Below are positions 1 through 13,599 of a stretch of 64,000 bases of DNA, in pieces; within the stretch, counting starts at the first letter, position 1, and every line of letters starts with the position of its first letter. A model generated the notes under the pieces. The model ran no database searches. It was given only the letters and a program-made list of their open reading frames with translations, and was not told the DNA's origin. Made by a program: the position numbers and the translations under genes. The stretch comes from Callaeas wilsoni (Eukaryota > Chordata > Aves > Passeriformes > Callaeidae): the NCBI GenBank assembly GCA_013398955.1, contig VWPU01010157.1, positions 25,821 to 89,820 of the forward strand, given 5' to 3'.

Positions 1-44
1 AATTTAGCTTGAAATGTATTACGCTTCTGTAATTGTTTCCTTCC

Positions 45-50
45 AATAAA
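45..50 (+). terminator. Candidate poly(A) signal of a plus-strand neighbour
   Basis: AATAAA on the plus strand in an AT-rich context about 110 bases from the minus-strand hexamer at 158-163. In human, CMAS lies next to ST8SIA1 in convergent orientation (from memory), so this could be the 3' end of its orthologue. No CMAS coding sequence is visible in the window, so this is inference only. Confidence 0.2.
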
Positions 51-157
51 CAGAAAATGATGCAACTCATCTCTGATATGGGTCCCATCTGACCAAAAGA
101 ATTCATTGAATACACAATTAGAAATCAGGAGGAACTGTCCAAAAGGTACTCCGGTGT

Positions 158-163
158 TTTATT
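158..163 (-). terminator. Candidate distal poly(A) signal for ST8SIA1
   Basis: AATAAA on the minus strand, the farthest such hexamer before the window edge. A T-rich stretch (ccttttgg) lies within 30 bases downstream. Several equally good hexamers lie closer to the stop codon, so usage is unproven. Confidence 0.25.
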
Positions 164-3100
164 GAACACCATCTTATTCATAGACCCAGAGAACCAATAC
201 TAGTGGCACTACTTTCTTAAACTCACTCTGGATTCACTCACAGGGGTTAAATCTAGGATAAAAGGGGGGGAAAAAAAAAGGGTTTCACTTGGAAGGTGAA
301 GACATCAAATAACGCAATAAATTCCACACGGTCAAAGTGCTAAAGGTTCCCTTGCCTTAGAGGGTCCCAGACAGGATAAATATTCAGCTCAGCAGAAAGC
401 TGACCCCCTCCACAGCAGAGGGAGTACACAGACAATAATTTAAGATGTAGCTTTAATAGGCCTTTCTGAGACTTCCCAGGGATTTCAAGTGCTGCTGGAA
501 GCAGACTGGTCTCCAAGGGATGAGTTGCCATCATTTCCAGTAAGCCCAGCACTCCTGACTGTGAAGCAGGACAGGGCTTACCATGCCATGAGTAATTACC
601 TGGGATCATCCTGCATCCCCTGCATCCAGCTGCATCCCCTGGTCCTGAGCCCAGTCAGGGTGACATCAGTGGGTGCTGGGCAAAGCCACAGTAGTGGCTG
701 CAAGGAACAATCAGCCTTTTTCACCAGGGAAGAAGCTCCAGCTCCTGCTCTGTCCTGCACAGCTGGGCCTCACAGCCACAGTTGGAGTGTTTTTACAGTC
801 CTGCAGAGAACTCAGAATGGCCAGAAGAAGCCTGAATCTGGCAGTGCCTCTCTCCTGGTTGTACAGAACCTACCCAACCATTTTCAATTAGCAACACTTC
901 CCCCTCACCCCCTCAACCAGCTGAAAAGCAGAGTGAGATTCATTCTAAAGCACGTGCATTAAACTGAAGAGGCTGAATACACCAGGGCTCAACCTGCTGC
1001 AATAAAAACTGATGAAAATGAATAATCGGGGAGGAATGAGTAGTTGTTTAAGTTCTCACTGCTGCCAAAAAAATATCAGCCAGGGAGGATAGGTTAAGCC
1101 TCCTGTTGGCTCTTTGCATTTCACTTATGGAAATGAGTTTGTTAGTATTTTAACAAAAAGAACTCTAAGTCTTTTACTAATTGTTCTGTTCAGAAACTAC
1201 AAAAAAGTCAAACATGACAGATTCCAAGAGATAAAATACGGGAATTCTAGGAAACAGGTATTTTACAACAATTGGCTTGAAAAACACATCATTTTTCCAT
1301 CCTCTTTCTCTTCTCCAGTGAGGGACACACCAACACCTGGCTGAAGCCATATTTTTTATTTGGAGCTATTTTGAACTCTTGGTGGATATGTCAACAGTTT
1401 AAAATAAAAGCTGGTTCAAATAACAAAATATATTAGCTGCCTTATATTTGGATTTTTAAAAATCACACTTCTATCCCCAAAGGGAATGGTCATCTTGGAT
1501 AGGGAAGAGAGAACCTTTAGGATGATGGTTTGGGGCACAAATACAAGTACACGTTAAGAGGAGGTCACTGCACACTAGGACAGCTACAGTACCCAGAATG
1601 CCCCTCAAATAGCCATGGAGATGGGGAATAGGCATTTCTGGACAAAGCCTGATGAATTTTGCTTATTTGGAAGTATCAGCTAATGGAAACTCCACCACAT
1701 GATTTTCTGAAGGAGGCCATGATTCAAGATAGCAGCTAGTTAGTCCATTTTATATCTGTGTTTTGATGGGAGTGGCAGGAAAGAACAGCTTGTCCTCCCT
1801 ATAACCTTGACTTTTTCCAATACTTACTAATCTATTAACCTGAAGAAGAGTCAGAGAGGCAGCAACTGGTGAGATTGTTGTCACCTCCTTCATTTTCCTC
1901 ACTTCTAGATCAAAAGTTCTCTTACGCCCTAATTACAGGCAAGGGTGAGCCCGATATTAAGTTAGTTTTCATTAAGCTGTTTTCAGGAATGGTTTTCCAT
2001 AACTACCACATTTCAGGACACTGAGTTCCAAAAAGCAGATGCTTTGCTTAGTTTCAGCTCTCACAGAGGTGCTAACTTAGCTGCCTAGATAACAACATGA
2101 TTGTGAGGAAACTAACAAAAAGATGAAAGTAGTCAAGTTGAAAAAACAGCCAATATTTCCATATTCTGTAAAACTTCAGCTGTAACAGAGGCTTAGACCT
2201 TTGACTTTAGTAGCTGCCTCACACCAAACTTGTTATCTTCATTCCAGCAAAAATATAAAAATACAAAGTTCATGAGCAAGAGTTCTTAGCACTTTAACAA
2301 GATCTGTGCCAAAATTAGAGATGTTTTTATTCTCATGAGCACACCTCCCACTCCCTTCTCTAGGATTTTGCTTTGCTGGTTTCTGTTTTGCTTGTCTGAT
2401 TTAGAAAGAGCTCCAGAGGCTTCCTAATCAACAAGGAGGGAAAGTTTTACATAGTTTTGTCACAAGTTCAAAAATTGGTCCTGATTTCCTCAAGAACATA
2501 TACAGCCCCAAAAAGATTGTATCAAGTGTATACCTTTCTTGTAAAGGTATTTAATTTATGCTGCTTACAAACATGGGATAGTGATTCCTATGCAGGTAGA
2601 GCAATATTCCAGCACTTCTGTCCCTTGTCAGCTCTATGATAAAATTAATAACTATGAATATTAACAAATAATTTGGCCAGCCGGAACCAGTTTTTATTGA
2701 AGATGAACTTTAATAGCTTTCAACCTGGCAGATTTGTGCAGCTTTAGCTACAATGTCAGGGACTTTCAGGGACTGGCAGTGGAAATAGAGGTGCTACAGG
2801 AGGGAATTTCACTAACAAATATTAAGATTTCAAGACTTCACTGAAAATACAGCAACACAAGCAATGACCTCCCTCCTGAAGGCAGATACATTCTCAGGCC
2901 CTTCCATGCAATACCATATTGCATATCAGTGATCCTGCACATGGATTGCCCTCCTCCAAGACATCCACAAGGCAAGTCCCACGCTCCACATGGATGGAGA
3001 ACCTTCACTCCAACACTACTGTCAGGTAACAGCCATGTTATGTTATGTTCCCAGATGCTTAGTTTTGTCTTTTTGACTTCTCTTGCCACGAAAGACTTGA

Positions 3101-6026
3101 AGTGCTCTCCTGCATCCTTTTTTACCTGCTAGGCAAAAGGTTGATTGCTGGCTAGTGTTTCCATGGACTGACATGTCAGCTAAAACAGATTTTGTGTCTC
3201 AAAAGCAGCATTTATTTTTGTTTCTCTGCTTTTCTCAACTGCCAGTTTTCTCAAAATTATAGAAAATTATTTACCCTTGAAGCTATTACTTCCTCATCAA
3301 ATGTGGTTGCCTTTGTACAATGCAGTTATACTCACTACATGTAAATGAGAACAGAGCCAGAATTACAGATTTCTTCAATGTCAGCCACACATCACACACA
3401 GCCTGTGTCTCTCCTACCCCCATAATTCCTTGGAAGCTACCTCCTAGCAAACATCAGGACTGCAGACACCAGAAGAGACTCACAAAGGCCTCAGGTTCAG
3501 TCTTACAGAGGTGGGGATTACAACACCTCCAGATATGTAGGGCACTGGTTGAACATGAACAAGCCAGACCTTATGAAACACTGGACAGAATTTTCCTACA
3601 AAAATACTTGTTTTCTCCTTCTAATACAATTATTTTCCCAACACATGGAATAAATTATCACCAAGGGGTTGGAGAGCTGTAAGAGATGTTCAGAAGTGAA
3701 TTCCTAAGTACTGGTAAAAATACCAAAAGATGACCAGTGAAGAGGCAGTTCCCCCCTCTCTTTGTTCCCTCCTGCTCTCAAGGAAATGCTGGCATCCTGC
3801 TGAAGTGCCATTTTAGCACATCATATTCCAACTGTTGCTTTCACAGATAATGTAATCTATAAAGCACTAAAAAGCGCAAACTTGATGCACCCAATAAAAA
3901 CCATACAGGCACCTCTTTGTCTCCAAAAAAAGGCAGCTCAGTCAAATTCTGCCATAACAAGCAGTAAGGAAAATATCTTACTTTCAAATCCTTCCTCACC
4001 AAGTTCCCGCATCATAGATAATGCACTAATGAAACGGAATGAATTATCAAGTGATGTTCCATCAGTGTGCTGACTGTACTTTTAACAAAAAAATGGACAA
4101 AGATAACATGGGCTATGAGGTACATTCAGATTTTATCAGAACAATAACTAAAACACTCCAAAATCTCCACATTACCCTTTAGCATTGCCCTGTAATCCTA
4201 TGAAACAGCGCTCACTTTATGCTTGGAATATCCATATTCCAAAAGAAAATTTTTATTATGAAACATAGGCTTAAAAAGAAGTGTCCTACACAGAGAGTTG
4301 AACTATTCATATTTAAAGAAGAGCGATGGATTTTGCTTTTTTAAAAAATGAATTATATCTACAGAACTTGTAGCTGGTAGTCTACAAGGAGAGACCTTAT
4401 CAACACATGAGAAGACACATTCCGCAAAATACTAGAACTTTGGAACTAGAACAGCACAGGAAGTTGTGGAAAGCTGATGACAGTTTTGTTGTTCTAACAC
4501 CTTGACTACATTTTCAGTAATAAGATAATAAGAAAGAGAACACTGATACAGATTTTTCAAGTTAATGGTGGTAACAGCTGAAATTGCACCGTGGATGAGC
4601 TGAGATTCTCCTCTGGTCCTCCAGTGCTAAACTAAAGCAAACAAACAAAAAGATTTCTCATTTCCATGGTGAGAGGACCATCTGCTGCCCAAGTAATAAC
4701 CCAGAATAAAACAGTCCTTCAGGCACTGTGCACACTGACAGAATGCACCACTGTGAGCAGAGCTGCCTTATATAAGGCATGCCCTTCTCTTTTTTCCTTT
4801 TTCTTGCTGGCTGTGCAGCTTTTCAGTGCTCCCAAAGGCTGTTTTATTTCCCAGACTCTCTTTAAGCAGAGACAATCTTGTGTGAGAAGTATAAGTCTTT
4901 AGGGGCTAATGTTACACTCCAAGCAGAAGAGCAAGTCACACTCAGAGAAATGATTTTCGAAGCTTTGACTCATTTTAGATGACACTTACATTCATTCCTG
5001 CAGTTTTCCTGCTATAAGCACATGAAGAACCTCATTCTGCATTCCACTGAACCCCTCAAATACCCTCAACAGTCCATGAACATCTGGAGTCCAAATGAAT
5101 ACAGAATTAATCCCTAAGGCTGGACAGCAAAACAGGTCAGGAACCATCCCTGTGGAATGGCTATGAAAGTCACTGTGGAAATCTTGCAGCGGACTTCAGG
5201 CTGGACTTCACTGAAATCGGGCTGGACTTCACTGCTGGTTTTGTAAAGTTTTCTTTTCAACCAATTTGCCTTAACCAGCTCTTGCCCATAGTACAGCACT
5301 GGCATGGCTATGATCTGAACTATCCTTATAAAACCTACAATGCATAGGTTTAAAAACTACATAGGTATAAAACCTACAATCCATCCCCAGTAGCAAGGCA
5401 TTCCTATGACATTCTAACCAGATTCTTAGCACCTTCACTCTCCCAAGAGACTTCAGAGGAACTGATGGTACTCAGCTCCTTGGGCTTTTAAGCCCTTCCT
5501 TTTCCTTCCTCTGGGGGGGAGAAATAAAAAAAAAAAGAGAATGAAAGGAAAAGAAACAAAGAGTCAATGACACACACATGCTGTCCTACACATACACCCA
5601 AACAGAGGAAAAAAGCAACGAAAAAGGAAAGTTCTGCAGGGTGCTGATCTGGAATGAAATGAAATTTGGAACAGATAGTCATATTTGGCACTGTCAGCAA
5701 AAACTTGTGAGTGGCCCGGTGACTCTCTGAGCCTTAATGCCCTTTTTACCCTTGTCACTTAAAAACATCCCTAGAAAGTTCAACTGTGCTGCTTCTGACA
5801 TTGTTTTCCCACTGCTGCTGAATGGACTTGATGGAGAGATACATTTCATCCCCTCCCAGTTCCATAAAGCACTAAACAGTAAGGACATATTCCATTTGGC
5901 CTTCAAGCCGCATTTTTATGGTCCATGCAGATCCCTCTAAAAACAACCAACATAAAACAGAACTCCTTGTTGGAGAGCATAGAAATTAAAAACTATTTGA
6001 TCTCCCAAATCAACCTCCTACGATCA
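164..6026 (-). other. ST8SIA1: Probable long 3'UTR and/or 3' flank of ST8SIA1
   Basis: This is the stretch downstream of the ST8SIA1 stop codon. It has no recognisable exon on either strand and no CR1 or LTR. Minus-strand AATAAA hexamers (TTTATT on plus) lie near 4843, 4252, 3211, 2693, 2326, 1355 and 158, so the UTR end cannot be fixed from sequence. Small local repeats occur: a 14-base unit at 5200-5213 and 5221-5234, a 15-base unit at 5327-5341 and 5366-5380, and a short CTGCATCCCC-type repeat near 610-642. Calling the whole stretch UTR is inference. Part of it could be intergenic. Confidence 0.45.
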
Positions 6027-6513
6027 TCAGGCTGAAGGCTGGATTAGAGGGTCCTCACATGGTTCTAGCTGCATTCTCAGTACACCACTTTTATGAAGAA
6101 ACCAAAGCTGTAGAAATTCCTCCGGCATGGCGTGGAATCCGGAGTCAGGCAGGACATTGTCATAGTAATGATGGCTGATAAACTTCCCATGCAGGTCCAC
6201 CGAGAATGGCCAGAAGCCATAAATTGTTACTTCCTCACACAGCCCAAGGGCAGCGCTGACCAGGAAAAGTCCTGTAGAAAGGCGTTTGGCATGAATACCT
6301 TTGCTCTTCCAGAACTTGCCGATGTCCCGCAGAAAGCTGGGGTTGGCAAAAAGGACTGCCTGCTTGGCACCAAAATCCTCCAGGGTGTAGTAGACGCGGA
6401 GGGAGGGTCCTGTCCCTGTTTTCATGGAGAAGGCTGGCATGTAGATGTAGCTGTGGTTATAGACCTTTACACTGTCCACAAAGGCTTTTCGGGACCACAG
6501 CAGATTCTGGAAC
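6027..6513 (-). CDS. ST8SIA1: ST8SIA1 terminal coding exon (exon 5), alpha-2,8-sialyltransferase (GD3 synthase)
   Basis: Seen: on the minus strand a pyrimidine-rich acceptor ending in ttttccag precedes 6513. The exon opens with one base completing a split Arg codon, then FQNLLWSRKAFVDSVK, and runs 161 codons to a TGA at 6027-6029. It carries the sialylmotif S (around RLSTGLFLVSAALGLCEE), motif III (HHYYDN), motif VS (HAMPEE, the HxxxxE pattern with the catalytic-type His) and an N-glycosylation sequon (NHS). Known: these motifs define CAZy GT29 enzymes. ST8SIA1 is a Golgi type II membrane protein that adds alpha-2,8 sialic acid from CMP-sialate to GM3, making GD3. The C-terminal PCED followed by a QP tail matches ST8SIA1. 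From memory, ST8SIA5 and ST8SIA6 have other endings, so the paralogue call is firm. The first V of the stretch from 6479 is an internal GTG codon, not a start. No frame damage is seen, and the large single exon holding S, III and VS fits the family. Confidence 0.96.
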
Positions 6514-9500
6514 CTGGAAAATCACAAGGAAAAATGAGTTGGTCACACACAGGTTTTCCCAGATATTTGATAATCCACGTAAGGGCTGCTCTTCATACCC
6601 ATATTTACAATTCACTGCACACCTTTTCTGAGCCCAAAGAAAGTCCAGACAAACTTGTGGTGTCTGACACTGCCTCTCTTTTGAAAACAGACACCCGAAT
6701 AAACAGTTGAAAACTATCCGGTATCCTGCTAACTCCAAAACCTTTCTGATTTCATATTTTTTAAAAAAACCCAAATGAACACTGACAATATTCCATAAGA
6801 CTCAATCCTTTTTAGCAATATTTTTCATTTGTCAAAAAGCCAACTTAGATTTTTCAGTTACAGGAATCTATAAAAGAAATTTTCAAATCTGTGTTGTTCT
6901 TGTTTCTTAAAGGCAGACTAAAGTAAGAACCCAAGATAGATTAAGAGGGCAAAGTATATGTACAGATTATTTCTCTGATATGATAACAGCACATTACAAT
7001 TTGTTTAATTATCAACAGCTATTTGCTGATGGCTGTTTTATTCCTGATGTTTGACAGACAAACCACTCCACAACCAGTATCCTGGACTAAAAACTTTCCT
7101 TGCCTTACGTTTCCTCCCCAGCTTTATCACTCAACAATATCCGAAGCCTTCAGACTGCAAAGTTTACTACACTAAAAACCACTTCTGCACAAGCCTCACA
7201 CACTCCATTCATTGCAGCTGGACTTCTTCCCTGCATGTGATCCCTAATTTTTTCCTCAGTTCCCAAATGCCCGTCTTGCCCCTGTTGCAGTCTCCTCTCC
7301 GTTTCCTGCAACCAAGGCAGATGTGTCATGACTAATTCCCTAGTCACACACCAGAAGAGTCAGAACAAGAAAGTTAAGTCAGCAGCATTGGACTTTTTTT
7401 CCCTTCTCTTGTGCAGGCAGAAATAGGTATAATAGTATGTTTTTAAATGGTTATAAAGAGATCAATTTTATGTATAAATCTCTTTGAAACTATAACAAGA
7501 ATTACACAAACAGGTTTAAATAGAATGCCAGATGACATCAAAAAGCATTAAAAAAAATTTCAGCTGAAACGACTGAAAACAAAAAATCCCAAACAGCTTC
7601 AACAGCATCGAAATGTCTCATAACATATGCCAGGTCTTTTTGAAGTCTTTGTTTTGGCAAAAAAAACCCCCTTGAAATATTCTTGATAAATTGAAAGGTT
7701 TTGTTGACATTTTTAATATGCAATATTTGGTCTCCTGATTTGCTACAAGGTTCTTGCAAAACTTCCTGCATGTGATACTAGAATGAAGCTGGTTTGAAAT
7801 CTGAAGTCTGTCTGGGTCTTTGCTTCTTTGCTCTGCAGATTTGCTCCTACTGCATGGTGCTATTTGCTAATGGAGACAGAGTCACTGGCTTCCAAGCAAG
7901 ACATCAATTCAACCCCAACCTACAAAACAAAACCCAATAATTTCATAACTTATTGTATTTGGTATCCTTTTGTGTAGAAGGTCAGCCAATACCAAGGTGC
8001 CCTGGCATAAATTCAGTTTCTGCCTCTACCTCTTCACGTGGGCCTCTCCCTCCATCACTATCAGACCTATGACTGTTCCCCAAAATAAGTGTTACCATCC
8101 TCTCTTCCCAAGGAGTAGCAGGACAACCTGCAGATTACCAGGTAAAGGAGTTGGCTCCATCCTACCAAGCTTGTTTTGTTTCCATCAGGACACTGTCACT
8201 GAGGGGGGAAAAATACATTTAAAAAGAAACTTCAAGCTTAATACTTTCAATATTTACCTAAGTGCTCAGACTCCTAAGTACTCAAACATTGTTCTAATAT
8301 CCCTAATCACTTTTGAAAGGTCCTAAGGCCAACAGCAGCTTTCAGACCCCATAATTTGGGTCATTTACTGGGCATTGCAGGCTCAAACTTCCTTCCACAG
8401 TAAAGGGCTCTTGAGCAAACAGCTTGATGTTGTGGGGTCCTAGCACCTTGGCTGAGGAGAGGCCAGAGACACGTTCACTGTCACTCCTGAAGCATCACTT
8501 AGAACTAGTCCACAAATTTTACTTCAGAGGGCAAATAGTTGTGGTTATTCTAAACCTACACTTTCCCGCAAATTTACCATTCTTACAAAAGCTCCATGCA
8601 GCTCAGGATGAACCCATTAAAATTCCTCGGTCTCAGAGGGCCAGAGACTGTCTTTGAATATTCATTTGCTATCATTGCCACAACATGTTTGCAATTCTTC
8701 TGGATAAATCTCCTCAAATGCCTTAAAGTAACACGAAGTGAACAGCAGTGCCATGAGAGCAGTGCATGGGAGGGACTTCATGCAGAAGGGACAGCAGTAT
8801 TTGTCACCCTGCTGCAAACTGTCCTTCAGGAACATCATCACCTCCTGGAAACTCATGCCTCATTCCAATGATCTGGATGGCAGTGCTGGTAGGCATCCCG
8901 CCCAGTTCAGCAGATGGACATTATACAGGTGGCCAGGAGCCCATGGAGAAACATAAAAACATGATGATTACGGCTGGGCTGACAGCCTAACAGCCAAAAA
9001 GCTGCTGCCCATCTTGAACACCTCATGAGGGGACATATTAGGAACAAATGAAAATTTCTGTTCCCTATTTGTAAAAGTGGGAGTGCTCTCCAACATTCTG
9101 ACACTTCACAGGCTGGACAGAAGCTGAGAAATCTGGGGACAAATGCTGTGCATAAGTGAATTTCTAGAGATGGTGCTGGAAGCTCAAGTGTGTTTTCCTT
9201 TAACTCCCAATCCAGACAGGGAGTCCTTCAGGCTTTGAAGGTACCATACCATACCCATCCCAGCAGGCAGCCAGAAGGCTACTCCATGCCTGACAGACAG
9301 ACCAGGAAGGCTTTTCCCCTGAAGCTCTGTAATGCCCACAGGAGCATGACAGTGTTTGTCTCCTGCTTGTCCTGGCATAGACATCACCAGCCTGGTGCAG
9401 CCCTTGCACCCACATGGGCACAAATGCCTTCACTTGTGCCAATCTTCACCCAAAATTAGGAGTTGCTGGTTCCTGATTAGTGCTGGCCTCTACTGAGCAT

Positions 9501-12500
9501 TCAGTCCTCTCAATGGCACAGCCCAGAAGCTGTGCAGCTCCACCACACACACAGAGCTTCCAAAGAAATGCATCAAATGATCTAGCCCTTTGCACAAGAG
9601 TGCATCTCAGGCGATGTTATCTCCCCAGCACAGCTTGGAGCAGGAAACAGCTGAATTGCTTTCAGGGTCCTCCCCTGACCTTCTGCCGTCAAGCTCACAC
9701 GTGGTAGGTTGCTAGCATTTGGATAAAACTAGAGCTGGAATCTTCCAAGCCCTGAGCAGCACCTGGAGACTCCATGAGCAGCGTGGGAATTTGCAATGGT
9801 GTGTTCCAGCAGCACCATGGCAGCTCCGCAACCCAGAGAGGCATGACTGCCTGTGAACCCTGGTGGAAACAGATCACAACAGGTCCAGCCCAGACACTTT
9901 TATTTCCACGGCACTCATCAGTGGACAGTGAACAACTCCAATCATCAGCACCACATTTTTCTGTCAGGTTCCTAGGAAAGATCAACTTAAAACCAGCAAC
10001 TTTCAGCAGCATGTGGAGGCAGAGCTGCACAGATATCAGAGAAATAATTTCCTTGCTACCAGCTGGAGAATTTCCTCAAATGCTCTGCTCTAGTTTTCCA
10101 GAGAGAAAGATTCATCCAACAGAAAACTGCCATGGAACATTGTCATGACAGAACAATTAAAGGACTTAAGAGCATTAATATTTTGGGTTTTGTTTTTAAT
10201 CTATTTTTAATATTCTTATTGATGTTCTTTAGCAGATACTCGGCGACAGGGCTGCTCTCTGATACTGAGAGACAGTTCTCAGTAACCACAAGGAATTTGC
10301 TGCAGTGACATTGAGCTAACCCTCTTGTGGATAATTATGGCAGCATTCTCTGCATCTTTGGTTTTTTTTGATCTCCCCAGAGAGTCACTATCTCATGCCT
10401 GTGATGATATCCCAGGCACTGACTCCGCTGACATCTGCAAAGTCACAAGTTCAGCATTCTGGATTAATTGGGAGTTGACTTATCATAGGGGAAAAAATAA
10501 ATTTAAGTAATGAGGGGAACAGCTCAGATCCCAAAGAAATAGTGTATTATTTTAAAATTACGACAGATAGAGCTCAAGGGAATAGAGCAAAGGTGTAAAG
10601 ACCTACGTCTGTCATGTCCCTATGACAAACAATAACCTCACAAAAATTACTTAGATAATTTGACATCAGCATTAGCCAAGAATGATTTAGCAACTTGCTG
10701 CAGCTGTTGGACTCTGCTTACAGCTGGGGTCACAACAAGTCAGCTTGCAAACACATATCTGAGCTTCCTCTGCTGCGACAGAGGGGTTGTACTGCACTTA
10801 TTTCTCAGAGTGCTTTTCAAACAGCAATGTCCTCCTTAATGCCCTGTGCTTTCACTCATATCAGGCTCTTCTTGATGATGTGCCCTTTCTTGGCTTGTGC
10901 AGACAATCTTAGTGACACATAGACTGTGTCTCAATGAACAAATTGTTTCCATGTGGTCATTCCCCATGTGGGCACTTCTAGCATGCATTAGGTGCAAGGT
11001 AGACTTTCTACTTGTCCACACAGGGAGCCAGAATTGAGCACCTAAAGCACTATAAATGGACCTCCTTTCTTATTTTATCCCAGCTTTCCCAACTACACAG
11101 GCCACTGTTTACTCACATTAAGGACGACTACCTGACTTAAGAATCAGTTATAATCCCATTAAAGTCAATGGCAAAACCAACTCTGATCCTGCCTCAAAGG
11201 CTTCCTACCTCAAAGAGCCTGTTCTTCTCAGTTGTCTCTGGTACTAATAATTAAAGACAAATGTGCCTCATTCTCCTTTTTATAAACCATCTGAATGGTG
11301 TTTTCCAATGCATGGATGCTAGGTACTTCCACCATCATCTCCAAATACCCAAAAGCAGGGAAAAACACTCTTTCCAGTGACTCTCTGGGCCAGTCTGTTT
11401 CTTAATGACTCACTGTCCTTAGCACTTGACCTTCAGAATAATTTGATGCATTCAGAAAGTCCAGTTAGACATGGCAGATGTATGTTTTAATCCCTATGAA
11501 GAGGTAGGCTCCTCTTGTGACTGAATTAAGTATTAATTAGAGCTTTTTTAAAACCTCCATCCTTTACTGCTCTTACTCTGTGGCCCTGGAAATACTATAT
11601 ACAGTGCCAAAGGAAAGCTGATTTTTTCAATGGAACACAGAGCTATCCTGTACAGCAAAGCAATGAAACATTAAAATCAGTGTTTGCTGGTGTTTTGGGA
11701 CTGTGTGTGATCCTTATTCTGCCAACTCAAATTAAAATGTGCTTTTAATAGCTACTCTTTCCAAAACCAGCAGAGCTAAACATCAATCCTTTCTGCTATC
11801 TGAGAGCTTGGACCTTAGCTTTCAGAAGATGAGCTGCTCATCTTAGTTTGACTCTTTGAAAATTGTGGCTGCTGTAGTCACACACAAATGGAAATAATAT
11901 AAAAGGACAGGCAGAACAGCATGGATGTAAATTACTTGTATTGTTAAAATTGCTGCCTGGTATTTCTAAGTCTTCTGAATACTTCCAAACTCTTACAACT
12001 GGAAGTCAGGAGGATGAGAAAGTAGGAGAAACAATGAAATCAGCTAGGAAAAACCCCAAACAAGACAGAACAAAGTCTGATATCTTAGGCATTGAATTTC
12101 ACTGGACTGCACGCCAGAGAGCTGAGAAGAAACATAACCAGATCACACATTTCCTCAGGTTTTAATAGAAAAAGAATAACAAAGCCCAGACAGAGACTTA
12201 AGGAGATTTACTTTGGATTAAGGTGGTGTCCCTAAGACTGTCTGCTGTGTCTTTGGGGCAGCAACAAAACAGGAACACAACAGAGAATCATCTTCTGCAC
12301 ACCTGGATCTTTCACTCAAATACATTCCAGACACAGGTTCCTGTGGATCACTGCACACAGGAGCACTGCAGAAACACAAGGCTAATAATGTTACTCCTTC
12401 CTGATTGTGCTGGCTTCCTGTGGTTTGTAAGTCAAATGTAAAACCTACCAAATTACTGCAGTTATCAAAGATCTATTCATAGCTGAGAACACTTTTGCTG

Positions 12501-13599
12501 AGTCTTTGAGTTTTCTCTTTAATGTCGTGACATCCTTCACACATTAAAAATTTGCAAATATCAGTGAAGGTGACATTCAACTACATCCTGTCTTCAGACT
12601 CTTAGAGCTCTCTACAAAAAAAAATGGAAAGAGAGAGGAAAACAGCAAAGTTTGCATGTGTATTCTTTTTAAAGGTGCTCTCTGCTACAAAAATTATAGG
12701 CTGAAGGAAATTATTTAAAACAGTAAATGCTTCAACAGGGATTATGGCAAGAACTGTAATTAGGATGGGCTCTCTTTTAAGTATATAAGCACTCTTTCTA
12801 AACTTTAGTACATGAATCACTGGTGTTCTCTGAGATCATGCCACAACTGCAGCACAAATCCCTCTTAAACACTGTCAACTAGAAGCTTGGTAAGAAAATC
12901 AGATGTTCAGAGCCCATAGGAATACGTGGTGAATCTAAAATATTTTAAATGGGGTACAATAAATTCACACAACTTTAAAATACATAAAAGAAGATCTCTC
13001 TATTTTTTTCTGTTAGCTGCTGCCACTGGGCAACCTCACCTGCACTCCTAAGGGGACAAAGCATTGCAATTGAGCAATGAACTAGTGGCCACATGAAACA
13101 AAGCAATAAACAGAGTAGGTGACAAATGGATCCAAATATGAGGCTGAAATTATTGAAAAAAGAGAGAATCAAACAGCAGTTCAACAAAGAAGTCCCTTTC
13201 CAGTCCTTGGCACACAAAAGCTCAGGCCATTAGTAAAATTCCTGGAAATAAGCCAGGAGAATTCAAACCAGCCCAAGGACTACAGCTGTAGACCTTCAAA
13301 ACAAAAAGACTTTCCTTCCATCTAATATCAATTTACAGCAATCTTGGTGCTGTTCAGTCATGCCTGGAAGCATTAGATGCTCCTCAAGGCTTCCAGCAGG
13401 GTCCAAGGTGTGTTGATTGCTGCACACTGGGTCTTTGAAAGAGCCTTCCTTCCCTTCTGCAGCTCACACACAGACCCTTATGGAAGACTGAAAACAAAAC
13501 TAGTACATTTTCAACTGCACATCCAAGTATTTTCAGCTCAGATTTCCTGACACTGGTGTTAGTTTGTCAAGGCAGTAACCCCAGTGAATCTTACTTCCA
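6514..13599 (-). other. ST8SIA1 intron 4, 3' part, no recognised element
   Basis: This is intronic DNA between the exon 5 acceptor and an old LINE fragment. I see no exon, RNA gene or LTR. The part from about 8420 to 10150 is richer in G+C and has open frames on both strands that match nothing I recognise (see findings). The bases around 9045-9090 faintly resemble the end of an ancient MIR/L2-like element, which is too weak to call. Confidence 0.6.

Noticed and set aside
489..962. 157-codon plus-strand frame near the left edge
   Set aside because: I considered it as a CMAS or other neighbour exon. No domain or splice-bounded homology is visible.
6132..6710. 192-codon plus-strand open frame over exon 5
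   Set aside because: It is antisense to the ST8SIA1 exon, has no domain, and is open because of codon bias on the other strand.
6457..6774. 105-codon minus-strand frame ending at exon 5
   Set aside because: It runs through the intron and acceptor in a different frame from the sialyltransferase.
9045..9110. Possible MIR/L2-type SINE or LINE end
   Set aside because: Only a short 'ctatttgtaaaagtgggag' block resembles it, which is too little to call.
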